Positions 1 through 8,505 of a DNA stretch of 56,403 bases are shown here, in pieces. The stretch covers positions 1-56,403 of IMG/VR virus record IMGVR_UViG_3300048584_000026. One strand, 5' to 3'. A program made the translations under genes and the position numbers. Origin of the DNA: a virus. Position 1 is the first letter of the stretch. Each line of letters begins with the position of its first letter. The notes below the pieces were generated by a model. That model was not told the DNA's origin. It worked only from the letters and a program-made list of their open reading frames with translations, and made no database searches.

Positions 1-113
1 TCGTGATTGCAGACCATGATCTTGAGTTCCGCGTAGCCAAGCCTGCGCCATTCGGCGCTGGTCTCCCGCTCGTCTACGGACTCCTTCCTCGGGGCTGCCT
101 TGATACGTCTCAC
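1..113 (-). CDS. N-terminal fragment of a leftward gene, function unknown
   Basis: A GTG codon (113-111) overlaps the TGA of the methyltransferase gene in a GTGA arrangement, the usual mark of translational coupling. The 37 visible codons are open to the window edge, begin VRRIKAAPRKESVDERE and are basic and hydrophilic. Too little is present to name a family. A VRR-type nuclease is often found between the polymerase and the SNF2 helicase in phages with this gene order, but no nuclease motif is visible here, so that remains a guess. Confidence 0.5.
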   Translation of the reverse strand, partial: MRRIKAAPRKESVDERETSAEWRRLGYAELKIMVCNH

Positions 114-838
114 AGGCCGCCCATATCCATATCAGCGATATTGACAGGGCATGTCATCAGCCGGTCGATCATGTGCGTGGTGCAGGGTCCGTCGTGGCCG
201 CGAACCCAGACGACCCACATGCAGTCCATGAGCGGGGAGTTGCCTCGCTCCTGCGCAAGGAAAGCCGGACGCCATGTCAGATTCAGTTCCATGTAGGGCT
301 TCGTCTCACGGAAAAGCGCCTTGCGGTTCTTCGTGTTCCAGTACTGGGCTTTGAGGAGCATGACGACCACGGGGGCGACTTCTAGCGCCCGGCGGATGAA
401 CTCCTCGGCTGCCTTGAATGGCGGGTTGGTGATTACGGCGTCGAACGCATGGCCTTCGAACTCAGGGTCCGGGCCATCAGAGGCAAGGAAGTCGATGCCC
501 CCCGTACCCCCTTGAACGTCCGGTCTCAGGTCCGTCCCGATGACACGGTAGCCGAACTCCCGCAACGGGCGAACCATCTGCCCGTCTGCACAAGCCGGTT
601 CAAGAACCAGTGCGTTCGCAGGCAGGAGGGGCGCAATGTAAGGGAGAAGGCTGTAGGTGCAGTCAACCGGCGTCGGGTAGAGGTCAGCGGGCTTGCGCGC
701 CCATTTCGCCATAGCAGCGGCGATAGCGCCTGCGATCCCGCCGTACGTATCGACCGCCTTCTCGGTAACACCGAACTGCTCCAGATCGACGGAGGTATCT
801 TCGCCGGGCATGTCCCAGAAATCGTCGTGCGACATCAT
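110..838 (-). CDS. SAM-dependent DNA methyltransferase (adenine/N4-type)
   Basis: The 242-residue product has the layout of phage DNA amino-methyltransferases. A YPTP element in the N-terminal third is followed by a SAM-binding LEPACADG motif (motif I) and then the catalytic TNPPF tetrad region (motif IV). It probably transfers a methyl group from SAM to an exocyclic amino group of A or C in DNA, for host-range protection or regulation. The recognition site cannot be read from sequence. The ATG at 838 overlaps the polymerase stop by one base, so the gene is the distal part of the leftward replication operon. It ends in DMDMGGL, a tail shared by several other proteins of this phage. Confidence 0.82.
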   Translation of the reverse strand: MMSHDDFWDMPGEDTSVDLEQFGVTEKAVDTYGGIAGAIAAAMAKWARKPADLYPTPVDCTYSLLPYIAPLLPANALVLEPACADGQMVRPLREFGYRVIGTDLRPDVQGGTGGIDFLASDGPDPEFEGHAFDAVITNPPFKAAEEFIRRALEVAPVVVMLLKAQYWNTKNRKALFRETKPYMELNLTWRPAFLAQERGNSPLMDCMWVVWVRGHDGPCTTHMIDRLMTCPVNIADMDMGGL

Positions 839-3012
839 CAATCCTTCTTATATACCTTGCCTTCGTACCCGGCTGCACCCAGAGGCATTGTGCGTAGGAA
901 CTCGAACTGCTCTTGAATAGCCTTTGTCATGCAATGGCGCAATCCGGGGAGACCGTGAACTTCGTCGTCCTCGTCCTCCTCGGAAATGATTTCGTCGTGG
1001 ACGTGGCCGCAGATGTAGTAGCCTGCCGCGTGGGCCGCAAGCATCCCGAAGCCCAGAATATCGCGAGCGAGCGCCTGCACGAAGTTCTCGATGAACTTGC
1101 CGCCGTGGCTTTCGATTCGCTTCCATTGCTGGGTGATCTGGTCCTTGCCCATGTACGAGATATTGGTGCGCCAGTATGTCCCGTACTTGCCTTCTGCCTC
1201 GTACTTCTCGACACGAAGCTGGTAGTACCACATCGACCGGCCAGAGGGGAGGCCGACGCGCAGGAAGGGCTTGACGATCTGGAACTCCAGATGGCCCCAT
1301 TTGACGATCTTGCCGCCCGCCAGCATCGCGCGCTCGATGGTGTCCTCGATCTGGTACCAAGCGTTCTTGATCTCGCTGTAGGTCTCCCGGAACACTTGCA
1401 CGGCCCGGTTGGCCTCCTCACGGGTCATCTGGACGCCCATGCCCTCTGCATAGCCCCAGAGGCCCGTTTTCTCGCCGTCTCGTAGCTCCCCGCCGGACAG
1501 CCGGTACCCGGCACCCAGAACGGCTGGCTTGGCCCCTGACCGCTGAGCCTTGGTGACTTCCTCGTACGGCACTCCGTACATGTCGGTCGCAAAGTCCTTG
1601 TAGGCGCACATGCCGTTGCGAAACACGTTCAGGCCGCGCTCGCAGTCCGTTATCCAGAAGATCACGACCGACTCAATCGACGAGAGGTCGCAGACAACCA
1701 GCTTCTTATCCTGCGACGCCTGAATCGTGGATCGCACACAACCGGCCACGGCGTCCATTTGCTCGCCCGCGAAAACGCCCAGCGTCTCGTAGTCCCCGGT
1801 CTCGATCAGGTGATTGCAGAAGTCGAGCCGGTCGAAGTTGATGTGGTCCTCTGGTTCGAGCCACTTGGGCGTCCGGGGGAGGTTCTGCGGCTGGAGGGCG
1901 CGGCCCGCCCAGCGGTTCGTGCGTGACCCGCCTGCGAACTGGAAACAGTGTCTCAGGCGGTCATCATCCGCCAGACGGTCCATGACCGCCTCGTACTTGG
2001 TCGTAGATGTCTTGCTGGACGCCTGCCGCATCCGCATGACAACCCGGCAGTCCGGCATCAGGGAGCCTTCGCCTTGGACTTGGCCTAGTGCGTCGAGCCG
2101 CGCGTCAGGGTAGCACGGCACCAGCCCTTTGTTGCGCTCCTCTGGGGACGCGGCAAGGTAGCTCCGAACGCCTGCTTCTTCGGCGGCAAGCGTCTTGACG
2201 ATGTTGGCCTTCTGGAGGTTCCCGTATGGGTATCCTCGCTCCTGTAGCCACGGGAGAAGCTGCGCGCCGCTGTTCGAGTTCGCGAGGCCGGTGATACGGT
2301 TCTGCTCGGAAATGAGTTCCGTCTTGCGGCGGTCAGCGATAGCCAGAGCGTTTTCGACGAAGCGCCGGTTGATCGGCAAGCCCCGGTCGTTGATGATCTG
2401 ATCGAGTTCGTAGAGGTCCCACTGGAAATCCGGCACACCGAACCGGATCAGCTTGGACCAGACCTCTTTCTCGGAGTCGTTGTCCCGGATGCAGTACTTC
2501 TTGAAAATCTCCCAGTCCTCGGGATCGCTGTGCTGGTCACGCCAGACGAAAGGCTGATTCTTCGTCGGCTTGTTGGGCATACAGAACTCACGAATGAGCG
2601 CCCGGCCACGGGGGTCCTTCTTGTGCTTGAGTGACATCTGCTCGGCGATGTCGTCAAGGCCGCCCATGAAAGAGAACATGTAGGCGAGCGCCATGGAGCA
2701 ACGCCACGGCTTGTAGTCATGCTCGACCTCCAGCCCGATCTGCCGGGCGAGGACGCGCCAAGTGATCCACCGCTCGAACTGCGCGTTGAACGCGACTTTC
2801 AGGACCTCGGGGTCGCGCATGGCGTCCTTGAGGTCTCTGGGGATCGGCTGGCCTTCGGCAGGCACCCATAGCTGCGTTGCGTCGTCGTCCAGAGACCACG
2901 AACACATGAGAACCTTGGTCGAAGGGTTAGCCGAGTAGAGGTCGATCCCTGCGGTAAGGAGATCGACCTCGCTGGCTACTTCGAAGTCGTGGTGAAGTCT
3001 GGTCTGTGCCAT
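838..3012 (-). CDS. DNA polymerase, family A, with 3'-5' exonuclease domain
   Basis: The product has 724 residues. Exonuclease motifs are visible: DFEV near residue 9 (usually DFET), FNAQFERW near 95 and YCIRDND near 172. Polymerase motif A is CDLSSIE in mid-protein, motif B is the RSGAKPAVLGAGY helix and motif C is HVHDE near 671-674. It lacks a 5'-3' exonuclease domain, as is usual for phage family A enzymes. It should be the replicative polymerase, working with the primase-helicase at 6033 and the DUF2815 protein upstream. The start has only a weak ribosome site. A site of the dispersed palindrome (982-994) falls directly on the motif C codons and is read as EIIS. Confidence 0.95.
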   Translation of the reverse strand: MAQTRLHHDFEVASEVDLLTAGIDLYSANPSTKVLMCSWSLDDDATQLWVPAEGQPIPRDLKDAMRDPEVLKVAFNAQFERWITWRVLARQIGLEVEHDYKPWRCSMALAYMFSFMGGLDDIAEQMSLKHKKDPRGRALIREFCMPNKPTKNQPFVWRDQHSDPEDWEIFKKYCIRDNDSEKEVWSKLIRFGVPDFQWDLYELDQIINDRGLPINRRFVENALAIADRRKTELISEQNRITGLANSNSGAQLLPWLQERGYPYGNLQKANIVKTLAAEEAGVRSYLAASPEERNKGLVPCYPDARLDALGQVQGEGSLMPDCRVVMRMRQASSKTSTTKYEAVMDRLADDDRLRHCFQFAGGSRTNRWAGRALQPQNLPRTPKWLEPEDHINFDRLDFCNHLIETGDYETLGVFAGEQMDAVAGCVRSTIQASQDKKLVVCDLSSIESVVIFWITDCERGLNVFRNGMCAYKDFATDMYGVPYEEVTKAQRSGAKPAVLGAGYRLSGGELRDGEKTGLWGYAEGMGVQMTREEANRAVQVFRETYSEIKNAWYQIEDTIERAMLAGGKIVKWGHLEFQIVKPFLRVGLPSGRSMWYYQLRVEKYEAEGKYGTYWRTNISYMGKDQITQQWKRIESHGGKFIENFVQALARDILGFGMLAAHAAGYYICGHVHDEIISEEDEDDEVHGLPGLRHCMTKAIQEQFEFLRTMPLGAAGYEGKVYKKD

Positions 3013-3029
3013 GACAGGTCAAAGAAGGT

Positions 3030-3081
3030 GGCGGCTCGGGTGATCCTCCCGCCGGGAACCCCCAACAGGTCCCGAGCCGCC
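3030..3081 (-). other. Intergenic hairpin between DUF2815 gene and polymerase gene
   Basis: Perfect 11-bp arms, GGCGGCTCGGG (3030-3040) and CCCGAGCCGCC (3071-3081), enclose a 30-nt loop that holds a smaller CCCG/CGGG helix. There is no T-tract, so a simple intrinsic terminator is unlikely. It may set the relative level of polymerase by partial termination or RNA processing. That role is inference. Confidence 0.5.
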
Positions 3082-3090
3082 GAGCCGCCC

Positions 3091-3741
3091 TTACAGGCCG
3101 CCCATGTCGTCGCCATCATCTCCGCCGAAGCCGCCTTCGTCGTCGTCGTCGAACGACGAGATCGCGGCATCCTTGGAAATCCCGCCTTCGGCGATCAGCG
3201 GACCTTCGCGGCGGAGGCGGACGGCGCGCAGGCTGGCGTTGATACGCTTGCCATGCTCGTTGTCCTGCCACCACGGCTGGATCAGCATGTCGATGTAATA
3301 GCCCGCCTTGATCTCCTTCTTGATCTCCTCGGGCGATTCCATTTCCGACTTGTCCGGGTGGAGGACGGTCGGCTTTTCCGTTTCACGGCTGGCGACGATA
3401 AACGCCCCATCGTATTCCGGCTTCTTGGTCGGCTTGCCGTCACGAACGAACTTGAGGTCGTCCTTGATGTCCGTTCCCTTGTTGCGCTCCTTGAGCATGT
3501 CCATGCAGACATCCAGCAGGAGGTCGATGGCAGGCTGGTGGGTCTTGACAGGGAGGATGCCGGTCATCGAGTACGCCGGGGTGTCCTTCTCGTTCTTGCG
3601 CCACATCTTGTCGATGTGGGGATAGCTGGCGCGAACGTCGGCGATCAGGATGGTGCCATCACTGTACACCTTGCAAATCGTCTGTCCGGCAGCGTTCTTG
3701 GCCGACCGGAGAACGGTACGGGGGGTGCTGGTCTCACTCAT
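3091..3741 (-). CDS. DUF2815-family ssDNA-binding-type protein
   Basis: The ATG at 3741 was chosen because AAGGAA lies 7 bases upstream; an ATG further upstream in frame has no ribosome site. The 216-residue product matches the DUF2815 family, which sits between a Cas4-like DUF2800 nuclease and the polymerase in many phages and is thought to bind single-stranded DNA. The C-terminus is strongly acidic and ends GDDMGGL, like the acidic tails by which SSB proteins contact partners. Identification rests on overall resemblance and gene order, and the biochemical role is inferred. Confidence 0.8.
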   Translation of the reverse strand: MSETSTPRTVLRSAKNAAGQTICKVYSDGTILIADVRASYPHIDKMWRKNEKDTPAYSMTGILPVKTHQPAIDLLLDVCMDMLKERNKGTDIKDDLKFVRDGKPTKKPEYDGAFIVASRETEKPTVLHPDKSEMESPEEIKKEIKAGYYIDMLIQPWWQDNEHGKRINASLRAVRLRREGPLIAEGGISKDAAISSFDDDDEGGFGGDDGDDMGGL

Positions 3742-3757
3742 ATTCAAGTTCCTTGTT

Positions 3758-5044
3758 TCACGAGTTACCGATGGCATCCGTTTCATCATCGAAAGCGGAT
3801 ACCGCTGACGCGATCCCTTCCCGTTTATCGGAACTGGGGATCATCGTCACTTTCCCCGGCGGCTGGTGAACGAAAGGCGCAATGCGCTTGTCGTTCGCCT
3901 TAAGACTGCCGCCGAGAGAAACCCTTAATAGCTGAACTGCCTGCGCAGGGGAAATGAATTTTTGCTCGTACATGTCGAGATCAGTAATACCGCGACCGCG
4001 AAGCATACGACGAGCAGCCGCTTCGTCTGTCCATTTACGGTTTCCGGCCCGGCCCATCCCGAGTTTTTGTCCCGGAACTTCGACATCCATTTCCAACTTC
4101 TTAAGCAAGTAGTCGTACATCTCCCGGAAATACTTCTCCAGAATCGGTCGCCACTCATAAATCTGGGCAAGACGCTCGACCGGGACTTCGCTGTACACTG
4201 GGAGACGTAGTTCGGAAACCATTTCCTGTTCTATCACGGCCACGGCTTGAGCCGGGGACATCTCGTTGTCGTCGAGATCGTCGAAACTGGCCGCCGCGAG
4301 CTTGACGTTTACCGCTGCCAGCGCCGGACAAGTGAACCGGGCAGGGCAGTACTCGCAGGCAATCGGATCGGGGTTGTACGGTGCCTCTGGGTCCCATGCC
4401 TTGTGAGCAGCCGCCCGGTAACGCTCTCCGAACTCAAGAAGCTGGTCGCGCGTGATGGTCCAGACATCGTAATTCTCTCGACGCGGTTGCACGATCTGGA
4501 TTTCGATCTCTTGGAAGTCGTACAGCCAGTCAAGCTCCTCGAACGCGCCAAGCGCGTAAGCCTGCCCCTGTTCGTTGTCCTCTGCATCCACCCAGACCTT
4601 GCCGTATTTGAGGTCCTTGACCCGCAGCTTGCCCCACTCGGCGCTGATGTGGTCCGAAGTCCCGAAGCTCGGAACGGGGGTGTACTTGGATAGATCGACC
4701 TTGACTTCGACGTAGTGCTTGCCCGGCATAGTCGAGACGAGCGAAACGTATTCTTCGACGTAGGAAATCATTTCCTCGGTGATCTCGATCTCGAACCCGT
4801 CCTTGGTGTGAACGGTGCCGAGATACCGATATGGGTTCCCGCTGGTCAGCCACTCCTCGGCAAGCCAGTGAGCGATAGAACCTTCGGCGGCGTAATAGCT
4901 GGGGTTATCGCCCGCCAGATGACCGGCGATCAGTGATCGCGGGCATCGCATCCAACGGTGTGCGCTGGACGGCCCAAAGATCGAGTGACCCGTGGCGTTC
5001 TTGTCCGCGAGCATCTGATCTGTGATAGGATGATGTTCGGACAT
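3758..5044 (-). CDS. DUF2800-family nuclease (Cas4/RecB-like, Fe-S)
   Basis: The 428-residue product has the DUF2800 signature GPSSAHRWMRCPRS near the N-terminus and a C-terminal cysteine cluster CEYCPARFTCPA. Together with the first cysteine (MRCP) these resemble the Fe-S ligands of Cas4/AddB-type PD-(D/E)XK exonucleases. It probably processes DNA ends for recombination-dependent replication, together with the neighbouring DUF2815 protein. The start codon lies five bases after a perfect 24-bp hairpin whose last GGGG is the only plausible ribosome site. Palindrome sites at 4214 and 4763 lie inside the gene and encode EMVS and EMIS. Confidence 0.85.
   Translation of the reverse strand: MSEHHPITDQMLADKNATGHSIFGPSSAHRWMRCPRSLIAGHLAGDNPSYYAAEGSIAHWLAEEWLTSGNPYRYLGTVHTKDGFEIEITEEMISYVEEYVSLVSTMPGKHYVEVKVDLSKYTPVPSFGTSDHISAEWGKLRVKDLKYGKVWVDAEDNEQGQAYALGAFEELDWLYDFQEIEIQIVQPRRENYDVWTITRDQLLEFGERYRAAAHKAWDPEAPYNPDPIACEYCPARFTCPALAAVNVKLAAASFDDLDDNEMSPAQAVAVIEQEMVSELRLPVYSEVPVERLAQIYEWRPILEKYFREMYDYLLKKLEMDVEVPGQKLGMGRAGNRKWTDEAAARRMLRGRGITDLDMYEQKFISPAQAVQLLRVSLGGSLKANDKRIAPFVHQPPGKVTMIPSSDKREGIASAVSAFDDETDAIGNS
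4214..4226. repeat. Dispersed 13-bp palindrome, perfect copy (GGAAACCATTTCC)
   Basis: This matches GGAAAYNRTTTCC at every position. It lies inside the DUF2800 gene, where it is read as EMVS. See the finding on the genome-wide family. Confidence 0.75.
4763..4775. repeat. Dispersed 13-bp palindrome, perfect copy (GGAAATCATTTCC)
   Basis: Perfect copy inside the DUF2800 gene, read as EMIS on the minus strand, 549 bases from the copy at 4214. Confidence 0.8.
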
Positions 5045-5049
5045 GGTAT

Positions 5050-5110
5050 CCCCGGTTTAGTAGGAAGCCGGGTTCGGGTCGCGGAGACCCGGCTTCCTAC
5101 TAAACCGGGG
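5050..5110 (-). promoter_or_regulatory. Perfect 24-bp inverted repeat covering the DUF2800 ribosome site
   Basis: The arms 5050-5073 and 5087-5110 are exact reverse complements with a 13-nt loop. On the minus strand the 3' arm ends in GGGG five bases before the ATG at 5044, so folding would bury the likely Shine-Dalgarno sequence. No T-tract follows. It could be a translational switch or protein-binding site for the nuclease gene, a processing site, or part of a replication signal. Confidence 0.7.
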
Positions 5111-5147
5111 AAGGATCAAGGCTTTGCAGTCCAATCCCCTTCCCCGG

Positions 5148-5217
5148 CCCTCGGTGCGACCCGAGGGGCTGCGCAGGGCGCTCTCCAGCGGGATCAACTG
5201 GAGCAACGCCCTGCGCA
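5148..5217. other. Two further tandem hairpins upstream of the DUF2800 gene
   Basis: CCCTCGG (5148-5154) pairs with CCGAGGG (5161-5167) around a 6-nt loop. TGCGCAGGGCG (5170-5180) pairs with CGCCCTGCGCA (5207-5217), and CTCCAG/CTGGAG (5183-5188 and 5198-5203) pair within it. With the 24-bp repeat, three stable hairpins fill the 187-base gap 5045-5231. Confidence 0.6.
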
Positions 5218-5231
5218 AGGCGGCTGACCTG

Positions 5232-5597
5232 TTACAGGCCGCCGTTATCGTCGCCTTCCGGTTCCTCGGCGAGCTTTTCTTCCGCCGCATCCCAGTAGGT
5301 CTGCCAGTTGGCCGCGTCAGCGATCAGGTTCGCCAGCTTCTCGTGGCCCTGCGCCTTGATAAGGTCCTTGGCAGCGGCATCGCCGAACTTCTGCTGGACC
5401 TCAAGGAACTTGTCGCGAAGCTGTTCCGCCGTGAAGTCCGGCTTGGCGGCCTTGGCTTCGGCGGCTTCGCGCTTCTTCTTCTCGGCGGCAGTTTCCTTCT
5501 TCTCTGCCGGGGCGGCAGCCGCCGGGGCAGCAGCGCCACCCTCAAGCAGCGCCCGGATCGCAGCAACGTCAGCCGCAATCTGTTCAATCATACCCAT
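5232..5597 (-). CDS. Small Ala/Lys/Glu-rich phage protein, function unknown
   Basis: The 121-residue product has a helical N-terminus (MIEQIAADVAAIRALLEGG). A low-complexity Ala/Lys/Glu linker follows (about residues 22-50), then a compact helical C-terminal domain, and it ends PEGDDNGGL. GGAGAAG lies 8 bases before the ATG. Proteins of this shape are found at the head of DUF2800/DUF2815/polymerase operons in other phages. A role as a partner of ssDNA-binding or replication proteins is suggested only by this position and by the acidic GGL tail. Confidence 0.75.
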   Translation of the reverse strand: MGMIEQIAADVAAIRALLEGGAAAPAAAAPAEKKETAAEKKKREAAEAKAAKPDFTAEQLRDKFLEVQQKFGDAAAKDLIKAQGHEKLANLIADAANWQTYWDAAEEKLAEEPEGDDNGGL

Positions 5598-5754
5598 GTG
5601 TGCTTCTCCGTTTGTAGGGTTCGACCGCGCCCCGAATCGGAGCGACGGGGCCTTCCTGCCCGATCCACGGGCTTACTGTCAATAGCAGATCACTTACTTG
5701 CGTTAAATACCAATCTAGGGCAAGTTCCCCCCGAATCGAGGACAAGGCACCCCC
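5598..5754. promoter_or_regulatory. Divergent control region between the two replication operons
   Basis: These 157 bases separate leftward and rightward transcription units, so they should hold two promoters. The stretch from about 5678 to 5720 is clearly richer in A and T (around AATAGCAGATCACTTACTTG) and is the likely promoter core. No clean -35/-10 pair can be assigned by eye on either strand. The small HTH protein encoded at 5755 is a natural candidate regulator. Confidence 0.5.
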
Positions 5755-6024
5755 ATGTCAGCAGAAAAATTTCCCGTTCCCGCTTGGGTAGAGCCGGAAC
5801 AGAGGGCCGAATTTGCCGTTCGTCTGGCGGCCTTCTACCACGATAAAAGCGGGAGCCTCGGGAAACTTTCCGTGGCTCTCGGCGGCTCGTCGTCAATGCT
5901 GCACATGCAGTTGAACACCACCGGGACCATCACCGTAAACACCTGTATCAAGATCGAGGAACTTCTGGGTCGCGAGACCTTCCCGCGCGAATTTTTCCGT
6001 CCTGACATTTTCGTTGCGGAGTAG
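5755..6024 (+). CDS. Small HTH protein, Cro/YdaS-like regulator
   Basis: The product has 89 residues. The segment from LGKLSVALGGSSSMLHMQL to NTCIKIEELLGRE, followed by FFRPDIF, has the shape of YdaS/Cro-type phage regulators. In that family a helix-turn-helix is followed by a CxxIE helix and a terminal LRPD(I/L)F element. It is the first gene right of the divergent control region, as expected for a regulator of early genes. AAGG lies 8 bases before the ATG. The family call is by pattern and its operator is unknown. The genome-wide 13-bp palindrome is one possibility. Confidence 0.6.
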   Translation: MSAEKFPVPAWVEPEQRAEFAVRLAAFYHDKSGSLGKLSVALGGSSSMLHMQLNTTGTITVNTCIKIEELLGRETFPREFFRPDIFVAE

Positions 6025-6032
6025 ACCGAGTC

Positions 6033-8504
6033 ATGGCCGCACGGCGCTACATGGAGGAGTTCGGCGTTAAGATCGCCGGGAACGGGTATGAGGTCATCCC
6101 GATCATTCCCGGCGAAAAACGCCCGGCGGGTAAGAACTGGCAGAAGCTCGCCGGTACGGTAGAGGGGGTCCACGACTACCTCGCCGACGGCAAAGGCGAT
6201 CACGGGATCGGCATTAAGGCCCGTCTATGCCCCAGCGTTGACATCGACGTTCTGGACGAGGCGGTAAACGCTGAAATCCAGCAGATCGTTCTGGATATAG
6301 TCGGTGATACGCCCCTAAAGAGAATTGGTTTCGCGCCGAAGGTCCTTTGGGTCTACCGGGCCGAGAAGGACTCGATGTTCCCGAAGGTCGATACCGGCAT
6401 GTGGGTTGATTCCCAAGGTCGGTCATCGAAGGTAGAAATCCTTGCCGACGGCCAGCAGTTTGTCGCGGCGCACATCCACCCAGACACAGGCAAGCCGTAC
6501 AAGTGGCTGACGGATTCACCGCTGACCCTAGGCCGATCTGATCTGCCGGTGCTTACGCACGAGCAGGCGAACCAGATCAAGGAGAAGGTCCTCCAGCTTT
6601 TCCTAGCGCACGGCTGGACCAAGAAATCCAAGAACGCGATCACGCGGCTGGTCAACCCTCTCGACGACGACGATCCGTTCAGCGCCTACAGGCCCAAGGT
6701 CCAGATCGGCGACCGGGAGCTTGAGCGCAAGCTGTTCCAGATCAAGGACAACACAGACCACGATGTCTGGGTCCAGATCGGCATGGCGCTGTACCACCAG
6801 TACGACGGAAGCGAGCAGGGTTTCGAACTCTGGGATCGTTGGTCCTCCAGCGCACACAATTACAGCGAGGAGGAGTGCCGCAAGCGTTGGCCCAGCTTCT
6901 CGAACAAGGACAATTCGCACACGCCGATGACGTGTCGGATCATCCTCAAGCTCGCCAAGACTTCCGAGAAAGAGGAGATCGAGGAGAAGTCCAAGGACTT
7001 CGCCGACCGGCTGGCTCTGGCGGGCAGCACGGACGAGCTTGTCGCGGTTTGCGACGAGATCAAGGTGACAGAGTTCCCGAACCACGTCCGGGAGCTTATC
7101 ACCGGCAAGGTCCGCGCCAACTGGAAGCGGCTCACCGGGGACAACCCACGTATCGGTTTCATCCGTGAGCTTATCCGGTTCGAAAACCGCGAAATCATTT
7201 CCGCTCCGCCGTGGGTGAAGCCGTGGGTCTACTGCTCGCAGACCGACGAACTGTTCAACATGGTGAACCGCACCCAGCTTGACCGGGCAGCCTTTAACGT
7301 GGCCCACGCCCGGTTCATGCTCACACCGCAAGAGCGGCTGGAGGGCAAAGCGGTCCCGGAGACCCAGCCTGTTGACGCCGTGGTGAACCTGTTCCAGATT
7401 CCGGTCGTCTACAATCGCATGTTCATGCCCGGTCAGCCGACCCTCTACTCCATGGACGGGATCGACTACGCGAACAGCTACACCGAAGAAGGTATCCCGG
7501 AGCTTCCGGGGAACCTGTCCCCGGTCGAAGAAGAAGCGATCCAGATATTCCTCGGCCACTTGGAGCATATCATCGCCAACGAGAACGACCGGCGTATCTT
7601 CCTCGATTTCCTGACCTACATCGTGAAGAACCCCGGACAGCGGATTAACTGGGCGATCCTGTTGCAGGGCGCAGAGGGCGACGGTAAGTCGTTCTTCTCC
7701 GTCGTTCTGGAGGCCGTTCTGGGTACCAACAACATCAACATGATTGCCGGGAACGCGCTGGAGGAAAAGTACAACCCATGGGCCGAGAACGCCCTCGTCT
7801 GCTTCATCGAAGATGTCCGGTTGCATGGCGCTAATCGCTTCGACGCGATCAACACGCTCAAGCCGATGATTACGAACAGCCGCGTCTCGATCCGGCGGAT
7901 GCAGACGAACATCTACACGGTCGTCAACACGATGAATTACATCCTGACCGCGAACGTGAAGGACGCTATGCCGGTCGGCGACGAGGACAGCCGTATCTTC
8001 CCGATCTTTACCCGGTTCCAGCGGTCGAGCGATCTGGACCGCTTCAAGACAGACAACCCGCACTATTACGACCGGCTGTTCGCGATCCTCCAGTTCGCCG
8101 GGGCGCTCCGCCAGTTCTTCTTGCTGCGGAAGATCAGCCCCGACTTCAATCCGAAGGCCCGTGCGCCCAAGTCGAGCTATCGCCGCGAGATGATCCTGCT
8201 GAACAAGTCGGAGGAGGTCACGGCTCTGGAGGACACGCTGGAGGTCAGCGATCAGCCGGACTACAGCGAGTTCCTGCTGGACAGCGGCAAGCTTGCCGAT
8301 CACTTCATGGGAACCGATGCTCTCGCCCCGCGTAGTAAGGCTCTGAGCCGTCTGTTGAGCCAGTATGGGTTCACGCTGCTGGGGCGCTTCAAGGTGAACG
8401 GAGAGAAGCGCCAGTATTGGTCAATGAAACCGTGGGCGTGGCCTGAGGACGACAACAAGCGCGGTGACGCGATTCGGGACTACCTCGATCCGGAGGGCTT
8501 GTGA
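6033..8504 (+). CDS. Bifunctional primase-polymerase/helicase
   Basis: The product has 823 residues. The N-terminal Prim-Pol domain shows the metal-binding SVDIDVLD motif (D70, D72) and SSKVEILADGQQFV. A PriCT-2-like segment follows around residues 240-290 (YHQYDGSEQGFELWDRW). The C-terminal SF3/D5-like helicase has Walker A GAEGDGKS near 546-553 and a Walker B-like ALVCFIED. It should prime and unwind DNA at the replication fork. There is no separate primase or DnaB-type helicase in the window, consistent with this fused form. A one-mismatch palindrome (7190-7202) is read as EIIS. Confidence 0.93.
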   Translation: MAARRYMEEFGVKIAGNGYEVIPIIPGEKRPAGKNWQKLAGTVEGVHDYLADGKGDHGIGIKARLCPSVDIDVLDEAVNAEIQQIVLDIVGDTPLKRIGFAPKVLWVYRAEKDSMFPKVDTGMWVDSQGRSSKVEILADGQQFVAAHIHPDTGKPYKWLTDSPLTLGRSDLPVLTHEQANQIKEKVLQLFLAHGWTKKSKNAITRLVNPLDDDDPFSAYRPKVQIGDRELERKLFQIKDNTDHDVWVQIGMALYHQYDGSEQGFELWDRWSSSAHNYSEEECRKRWPSFSNKDNSHTPMTCRIILKLAKTSEKEEIEEKSKDFADRLALAGSTDELVAVCDEIKVTEFPNHVRELITGKVRANWKRLTGDNPRIGFIRELIRFENREIISAPPWVKPWVYCSQTDELFNMVNRTQLDRAAFNVAHARFMLTPQERLEGKAVPETQPVDAVVNLFQIPVVYNRMFMPGQPTLYSMDGIDYANSYTEEGIPELPGNLSPVEEEAIQIFLGHLEHIIANENDRRIFLDFLTYIVKNPGQRINWAILLQGAEGDGKSFFSVVLEAVLGTNNINMIAGNALEEKYNPWAENALVCFIEDVRLHGANRFDAINTLKPMITNSRVSIRRMQTNIYTVVNTMNYILTANVKDAMPVGDEDSRIFPIFTRFQRSSDLDRFKTDNPHYYDRLFAILQFAGALRQFFLLRKISPDFNPKARAPKSSYRREMILLNKSEEVTALEDTLEVSDQPDYSEFLLDSGKLADHFMGTDALAPRSKALSRLLSQYGFTLLGRFKVNGEKRQYWSMKPWAWPEDDNKRGDAIRDYLDPEGL

Positions 8505-8505
8505 C

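Noticed and set aside
3950-3962. GGAAATGAATTTT as a member of the palindrome family
   Set aside because: Three mismatches to the consensus. Two-mismatch cases (for example 13466, 49713, 50336, 51307, 51500, 52697, 56034) were also left out of the counts.
6603-8303. Long antisense frames opposite the primase-helicase (and similar ones opposite the tape measure, tip and portal genes)
   Set aside because: They are mirror frames caused by high GC and codon bias; they lack ribosome sites and recognised motifs, while the sense frames have clear domains.
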